Assembly (NCBI RefSeq): GCF_016864375.1
Contig: NZ_CP069359.1
Location: 248,001-312,000 of the forward strand
Origin: Microvirga sp. VF16
Lineage (GTDB): Bacteria; Pseudomonadota; Alphaproteobacteria; Rhizobiales; Beijerinckiaceae
DNA length: 64,000 nt
Reading direction: 5' to 3'
The position numbers and the translations under genes were made by a program. Every line of letters begins with the position of its first letter. The first letter of the stretch is position 1. The notes under the pieces were generated by a model that had not been told where the DNA came from, did not search any database, and saw only the letters and a program-made list of their open reading frames with translations. Below, in pieces: positions 59,857 through 64,000 of this stretch.

Positions 59857-61155
59857 ATGTATACGCACCCGCTTGCTACTCCTCTTTCGAACCAAGCCCT
59901 GCCAGGAGCAGGGCAGCATGACAGCGAGGTTTTCGACGCGATCGAGGCTGAACTGCAACGTCAGCAGGATCAGATCGAGCTGATCGCATCCGAGAACATC
60001 GTGTCGGGAGCAGTTCTCAAAGCCCAGGGCTCGGTCTTTACCAACAAGTACGCAGAAGGCTATCCGGGCCGGCGCTACTACGGCGGCTGTGAGCATTCCG
60101 ACACCGTGGAGGCCCTTGCCATCGATCGCGCGTGCAAGCTGTTCGGATGCACCTTCGCCAACGTGCAGCCGCACTCCGGCGCTCAAGCCAATGGTGCGGT
60201 GTTCATGGCCCTGCTGCAGCCCGGTGACACGATCCTGGGCATGGCCCTGTCCGCCGGCGGCCATTTGACCCATGGAGCCCCACCGACCATGTCGGGCAAG
60301 TGGTTCAAGGCGGTCGGCTACGGGGTTCGCCAGGAGGATGCACAGATCGACTATGATGAGGTCGAGCGATTGGCACGGGAGCATCAGCCTAAGCTGATCA
60401 TCGCCGGCGGTTCCAGCTACCCCCGCGTCATCGACTTCGCACGCTTCCGTGCGATTGCGGATGCTGTCGGGGCCTACCTGTTCGTGGACATGGCTCACTT
60501 TGCTGGGCTTGTAGCCGCAGGCGTCTATCCATCGCCGTTCCCGCATGCCCATGTGGTCTCGACCACAACCCACAAGACCCTCCGTGGCCCACGCGGCGGC
60601 ATGATCCTGACCAACGACGAGGCCATCGCCAAAAAGCTCAACTCCGCGGTGTTCCCCGGTATGCAGGGCGGTCCGCTGATGCATGTCATCGCCGCCAAAG
60701 CAGTCGCCCTTGGCGAGGCATTGCAACCTGAGTTCAAAACCTATGCGACCGCCGTGGTGGCGAATGCCCGGGCGCTGGCGACTCGCCTGGTCGAGCGTGG
60801 CGCTGCTATCGTGTCTGGCGGCACGGACAGCCATGTCGTCCTGGTTGATCTGCGTCCCATCGGTGTGACCGGCAAAGCCGCCGAAGCTGCCCTCGAACGG
60901 GCCGGGCTGACCTGCAACAAGAACGGCATTCCGTTCGATCCCGAGAAACCGGCCGTGACCTCGGGCATCCGTCTTGGGACGCCGGCCGCCACCTCTCGCG
61001 GGTTTGGCATGAAGGAATTCGAGCAGGTCGGCGACTGGATCGCTCAGGTGCTGATTGGCCTCGCTCAGAACGGCGAGACGGTGAACGAGGCAACGGAGAA
61101 GCAGGTCCGCCGGGAGGTTAAGGCGCTCTGCGGCCAGTTCCCGATCTACCAGTAA
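59857..61155 (+). CDS. glyA: Serine hydroxymethyltransferase
   Basis: A 432-residue PLP enzyme that interconverts glycine plus 5,10-methylene-tetrahydrofolate and serine. Motifs include ELIASENIVSGAVLKAQGS, YAEGYPGRRYYGGCE, and the PLP lysine in STTTHKTLRGPRGG. The ATG at 59857 has AAGGGAG just upstream. Because it sits between sdaA and purU after sarcosine oxidase, it probably runs in the serine-forming direction and is likely a dedicated second copy beside the housekeeping glyA. Confidence 0.95.
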   Translation: MYTHPLATPLSNQALPGAGQHDSEVFDAIEAELQRQQDQIELIASENIVSGAVLKAQGSVFTNKYAEGYPGRRYYGGCEHSDTVEALAIDRACKLFGCTFANVQPHSGAQANGAVFMALLQPGDTILGMALSAGGHLTHGAPPTMSGKWFKAVGYGVRQEDAQIDYDEVERLAREHQPKLIIAGGSSYPRVIDFARFRAIADAVGAYLFVDMAHFAGLVAAGVYPSPFPHAHVVSTTTHKTLRGPRGGMILTNDEAIAKKLNSAVFPGMQGGPLMHVIAAKAVALGEALQPEFKTYATAVVANARALATRLVERGAAIVSGGTDSHVVLVDLRPIGVTGKAAEAALERAGLTCNKNGIPFDPEKPAVTSGIRLGTPAATSRGFGMKEFEQVGDWIAQVLIGLAQNGETVNEATEKQVRREVKALCGQFPIYQ

Positions 61156-61260
61156 CAGACGACATCGGTCATGACTGACTTGGCGAGCGGCGGGGCAATC
61201 TCCGCCGTCTCGAGGTCACATCACCATCGAACGCCCACCATTGGACCGAAACAGCAGATC

Positions 61261-62124
61261 ATGAAGCTCGAAGATCCACGCTACGTGCTTAAATTCTCGT
61301 GCTACGACACGATCGGCATCATCCAGGCGATTTCGAGTTTTCTGGTCAATAACGGCTGCAACATCATCACGAGTTCGCAGTTCGGCGACCGCGAGACCGA
61401 GCGCTTCTTCATGCGCGTCGCCTTCACACCGATCGATCCCCGGACGGAACGCTCGGCGCTCGAAGGACTCTTCAAGCCGATCGCCGAGCGCTACCGGATG
61501 GATTGGAGCCTGCACGAGACAAGCACCCGGGCGAAGGTGCTGCTCATGGTCTCGCGCTTCGGGCATTGCCTGAACGATCTTCTCTACCGCCAACGCATCG
61601 GCGCCTTGAACATGGACGTCGTTGGCATCGTCTCCAATCACCGGGACTTCGAAGATCTTGGAACGAGCCGCAACATCCCGTTTCACCATCTCCCTGTCAC
61701 GAAAGAAACCAAGGCCCGGCAGGAAGCGCAGTTGCGTGACGTCATCGAGACCACCGGTGCGGATCTGGTCGTGCTGGCCCGCTACATGCAGGTGCTGTCC
61801 GACGAGATGTGCCAATATCTGTCAGGCCGGGCGATCAATATCCATCACTCATTTCTGCCGAGCTTCAAGGGGGCTGCTCCCTACACCCAGGCCTATACCC
61901 GTGGAGTCAAGCTCATCGGTGCGACCGCTCACTACGTGACCCCGGAGCTGGATGAGGGGCCGATCATCGAGCAGGAAGTGCAGCGCGTGAGCCATGAGCA
62001 TTCGCCGGACGACCTGACCGCCATCGGTCGCGATGTGGAGAGCCTCGCCCTATCCCGCGCGGTCAAGTTCCATATCGAGCACCGCGTGCTCCTGAACGGG
62101 AACAAGACTGTCGTATTCCGCTAA
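61261..62124 (+). CDS. purU: Formyltetrahydrofolate deformylase
   Basis: A 287-residue enzyme that hydrolyses 10-formyl-tetrahydrofolate to formate and tetrahydrofolate. An N-terminal ACT domain (LKFSCYDTIGIIQAISSFLV) is followed by the formyltransferase-type domain with INIHHSFLPSFKGAAPY and VTPELDEGPIIEQ. I chose the ATG at 61261, which gives the normal length; an ATG at 61171 adds 30 untypical residues. It regenerates tetrahydrofolate for sarcosine oxidase and removes surplus one-carbon units. PurU is often the last gene of such operons. Confidence 0.93.
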   Translation: MKLEDPRYVLKFSCYDTIGIIQAISSFLVNNGCNIITSSQFGDRETERFFMRVAFTPIDPRTERSALEGLFKPIAERYRMDWSLHETSTRAKVLLMVSRFGHCLNDLLYRQRIGALNMDVVGIVSNHRDFEDLGTSRNIPFHHLPVTKETKARQEAQLRDVIETTGADLVVLARYMQVLSDEMCQYLSGRAINIHHSFLPSFKGAAPYTQAYTRGVKLIGATAHYVTPELDEGPIIEQEVQRVSHEHSPDDLTAIGRDVESLALSRAVKFHIEHRVLLNGNKTVVFR

Positions 62125-62188
62125 GACACGCAGAGTTTGTGCCAAGATTGGCGAGCTCAAATATGCGTCCGATCGATGATCCGCGACC

Positions 62189-62392
62189 CTAGGGTTTGTT
62201 ATCGGCCTGCGTCGATGGCTTGCCCTCGATCCTATTCAAAGTTCGGCGATCCTTCGCAGGCCCCCTTTGGCGAGGAACTACAATGCACCGGCCTGCGAAC
62301 GTGATGATCCAACCATCTGCCTCAGCGTCGCTGATGACCCGGTCAATCCAGCGAGAGAATCTCTTGATCGCGCTTGTGAACGTAGAGGACAT
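62189..62392 (-). CDS. Small hypothetical protein
   Basis: A 67-residue basic protein with GAGG about five bases before the ATG. It has a helical N-terminus (SAIKRFSRWIDRVISDAEAD) and a beta-like DGWIITFAGRCIVVP. It starts about 40 nt after the end of the polyamine-type ATPase gene on the same strand, so co-transcription is possible. No family is recognised, and the frame could be fortuitous. Nothing else was seen in the 310-nt gap. Confidence 0.35.
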   Translation of the reverse strand: MSSTFTSAIKRFSRWIDRVISDAEADGWIITFAGRCIVVPRQRGPAKDRRTLNRIEGKPSTQADNKP

Positions 62393-62434
62393 TCGAGCCT
62401 CACAGGGAATAGTCGCTCATCCTGTTATGTCTGC

Positions 62435-63529
62435 TCAGCCTTCCGGGAGAACATAAGCACTCTCTGTCTTCCAGGACAGACCTATCCTCCCGCCTCTCCG
62501 GACATGGTTCTCCCGGAATGTCATATCAGGCACCAGAACCTTGATTTCCTGACGTTCATCCGTCTCGACATAAACCCTGACCGCGGCACCGACGAACTCT
62601 TCGCCGATAATCCTCCCGACCATCACATTAGCTCCGGGTTGCGGGTGTGCAAGGCTGATCTGGATACGATCCTCGGGAACGACGAACCGAATCTGATCGC
62701 CGGCGGATACGGATCTTTGAGGGTTGACCGGTGTCTCGAAGCTGGCACTCGCCGTTTGCACCGAAACCGTCGCGTCGGCGATCCGGTGGACCGTTCCTTC
62801 AAAGATGTTGGAGGAACCCAGGAATTCGGCCACGAAACGATTGCGGGGGGTGCGGTAGATGTCGACAGGTCGCCCGATTTGCTCGATCCTCCCGCGGCTC
62901 ATGATGATGACGCGGTCCGCCATCGAGAACGCTTCCGACTGGCTGTGGGTGACATAGACAAAGGTTATGCCGAGTTCTTCCTGCAACTCCGTTAGGACCG
63001 CCTGCATGCGCACCTTCAGGTGAGCATCAAGGGCACTTAATGGTTCATCCAGCAGCAGGATCTTCGGTTCGGTCACCAACGATCGTGCCAGCGCGACGCG
63101 TTGGCGCTGGCCGCCGGAAAGCTGCGCGATGTTGCGGTTCGTGAATTCGGAAAGTCCCATGCGATCCAGCCACCCGAGTGCGCGCTTGCGTCTTTCCGCT
63201 GCCGGAACCTTCCTCATCCTGAGGCCAAACTCGACGTTCTCGACAACGGTCAGGAAGGGAAACAACGCAAGGCTCTGCCAGACCAGTGGCGTCTCCCGCT
63301 GCCACGGCGGGAGATCGTTCATGCGGTGACCTTCGATCCTGATCTCTCCCTCGGATGGCGCCTCCAGACCCGCCAGCATCCGCAACGTGGTCGTCTTCCC
63401 GCATCCGGAGGATCCCATGATCGCGAGGAACTCACCAGCGGCGATCTCAAAGCTCGTGCGTTCGACGGCCGTAACGGCGCCGTAGCGTTTAACGACGTTG
63501 TCGACGGCGACGAGAGGGATTTTCGACAT
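62435..63529 (-). CDS. ABC transporter ATP-binding protein (spermidine/putrescine PotA type)
   Basis: A 364-residue ATPase. Walker A is GSSGCGKTTT, the signature LSGGQRQR and Walker B ILLLDEPLSALD; the C-terminal ~110 residues are the TOBE-type regulatory domain typical of PotA, MalK and relatives. The dimer energises uptake through two permeases; one is encoded upstream (right end of the window). The neighbouring sarcosine operon suggests import of a methylamine, betaine-like compound or polyamine, but the ligand cannot be read from this subunit. Confidence 0.85.
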   Translation of the reverse strand: MSKIPLVAVDNVVKRYGAVTAVERTSFEIAAGEFLAIMGSSGCGKTTTLRMLAGLEAPSEGEIRIEGHRMNDLPPWQRETPLVWQSLALFPFLTVVENVEFGLRMRKVPAAERRKRALGWLDRMGLSEFTNRNIAQLSGGQRQRVALARSLVTEPKILLLDEPLSALDAHLKVRMQAVLTELQEELGITFVYVTHSQSEAFSMADRVIIMSRGRIEQIGRPVDIYRTPRNRFVAEFLGSSNIFEGTVHRIADATVSVQTASASFETPVNPQRSVSAGDQIRFVVPEDRIQISLAHPQPGANVMVGRIIGEEFVGAAVRVYVETDERQEIKVLVPDMTFRENHVRRGGRIGLSWKTESAYVLPEG

Positions 63530-63538
63530 TGTGTCCTC

Positions 63539-64000
63539 TTAGTGCGCATTTCCAGAGGGATCGGAGGTTCTCGCGCGATTCCGCAGCAGGATCTGCGCGA
63601 TGACGACGAGGGTTATGCTGGATAGGAAAACGACGGTTCCGATGGCATTGATGCGGGGGCTGACCTGCCCCTGAAGAAACCCGAGGACACGCACGGGGAG
63701 CGTCTCGTTGAGGCCGGACACGAACCACGCGACGGCGAACTCGTCGAAGGACACGGCCATCGTGATGAACAGTGCCGCCAGGATGGAGGGCATGGTAAAG
63801 GGAACGATGACACATCGAAGCGCCGTCCACTCGTCCGCCCCCAGATTCCAGGCCGCGGCCTCGAGGCTCTGGTCCATCTGAGATAACCGAAGCCGGATGA
63901 TTGCCATCGCGAACGGTGCACACATGACGACATGAGCCAGGATGACGGACCAGAGTTCGCCTGCGATCCCCAAGCGTGCGAAATACGCGAGCATACCGAG
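63539..64000 (-). CDS. ABC transporter permease (PotC-like), cut by window end
   Basis: About 150 C-terminal residues are visible; the start lies beyond the window. The EAA-type loop for ATPase contact reads DQSLEAAAWNLGADEWTALR followed by VIVPFTMPSI. Membrane segments flank it (ILAALFITMAVSFDEFAVAW, IGTVVFLSSITLVVIAQILL), and the SFDEFAVAWFV stretch is typical of PotC/YdcV-type permeases. It is nine bases from the ATPase gene, so they are co-transcribed. Confidence 0.85.
   Translation of the reverse strand, partial: LGMLAYFARLGIAGELWSVILAHVVMCAPFAMAIIRLRLSQMDQSLEAAAWNLGADEWTALRCVIVPFTMPSILAALFITMAVSFDEFAVAWFVSGLNETLPVRVLGFLQGQVSPRINAIGTVVFLSSITLVVIAQILLRNRARTSDPSGNAH

Noticed and set aside
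1..64000. CRISPR arrays, rRNA genes, prophage structural genes, biosynthetic assembly lines
   Set aside because: No regularly spaced repeats, rRNA signatures, capsid/tail genes or modular synthases were seen anywhere in the window.

Overview
The window looks like part of a large replicon (chromosome, chromid or megaplasmid; the sequence does not decide) of a GC-rich alphaproteobacterium of the order Hyphomicrobiales. A relative of Microvirga or Methylobacterium fits best. This rests on the family mix (DUF3572, DUF6880, DUF6894 and DUF983 proteins, many amino-acid ABC systems, a GlxA-type regulator beside sarcosine oxidase) and on codon usage. The placement is inference, not proof.

Layout. 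(1) 0-2.6 kb: a hypothetical gene and a divergent exodeoxyribonuclease VII pair (xseA/xseB-like). (2) 2.8-8.4 kb: a plasmid-type mobilization module. A leftward operon (small DNA-binding-like protein, ParA/StbB-like ATPase, membrane-anchored StbC-like protein, coiled-coil protein, two proteins with MbcA/ParS-type antitoxin C-terminal domains) diverges from a rightward operon (a short MobC-like paralogue, MobC, MOBP relaxase). Between them lies a hairpin followed by a CATCCTG|C nic-like motif, so an oriT can be proposed. (3) 8.7-13.6 kb: an IclR regulator facing a thiamine-diphosphate enzyme plus a complete amino-acid ABC importer. (4) 13.7-27.5 kb: mixed accessory genes (HlyIII, zinc-ribbon/AbrB-like protein, DUF3572, peptidoglycan-binding protein, lipoprotein, an intact IS3-family element with an A6G frameshift site, RNase HI, an FtsK-like translocase without membrane segments, an Xre/RES toxin-antitoxin pair with a palindromic operator, DUF6880). 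(5) 27.7-34.4 kb: a LysR-controlled cluster for an amino-acid derivative (two related periplasmic binding proteins, M81 metallopeptidase, ornithine-cyclodeaminase-like enzyme, FAD amine oxidase). (6) 34.7-46.1 kb: sorbosone-dehydrogenase-like protein, small and hypothetical proteins, a membrane/coiled-coil plus PAN-domain pair, lipoproteins, a tRNA, a MITE-like element and a shortened DUF983 gene.

(7) 46.4-62.1 kb is the most notable part. A tandem glycine riboswitch lies on the same strand and upstream of a three-gene operon for a bifunctional class A penicillin-binding protein, an FtsI-like transpeptidase and a TRIC/UPF0126 (YicG-type) membrane protein. That family has been linked to glycine transport. 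Next comes a GlxA/AraC regulator divergent from soxB-soxD-soxA-soxG-sdaA-glyA-purU. This operon converts sarcosine to glycine, then serine, then pyruvate, and handles the one-carbon units. Excess glycine is known to disturb peptidoglycan synthesis, so the region can be read as a glycine island that joins glycine production, glycine sensing and cell-wall protection. (8) 62.2-64 kb: a leftward polyamine-type ABC importer (ATPase and a permease cut by the window end).

Limits: all family calls come from reading motifs and lengths. No database search or RNA folding program was run.
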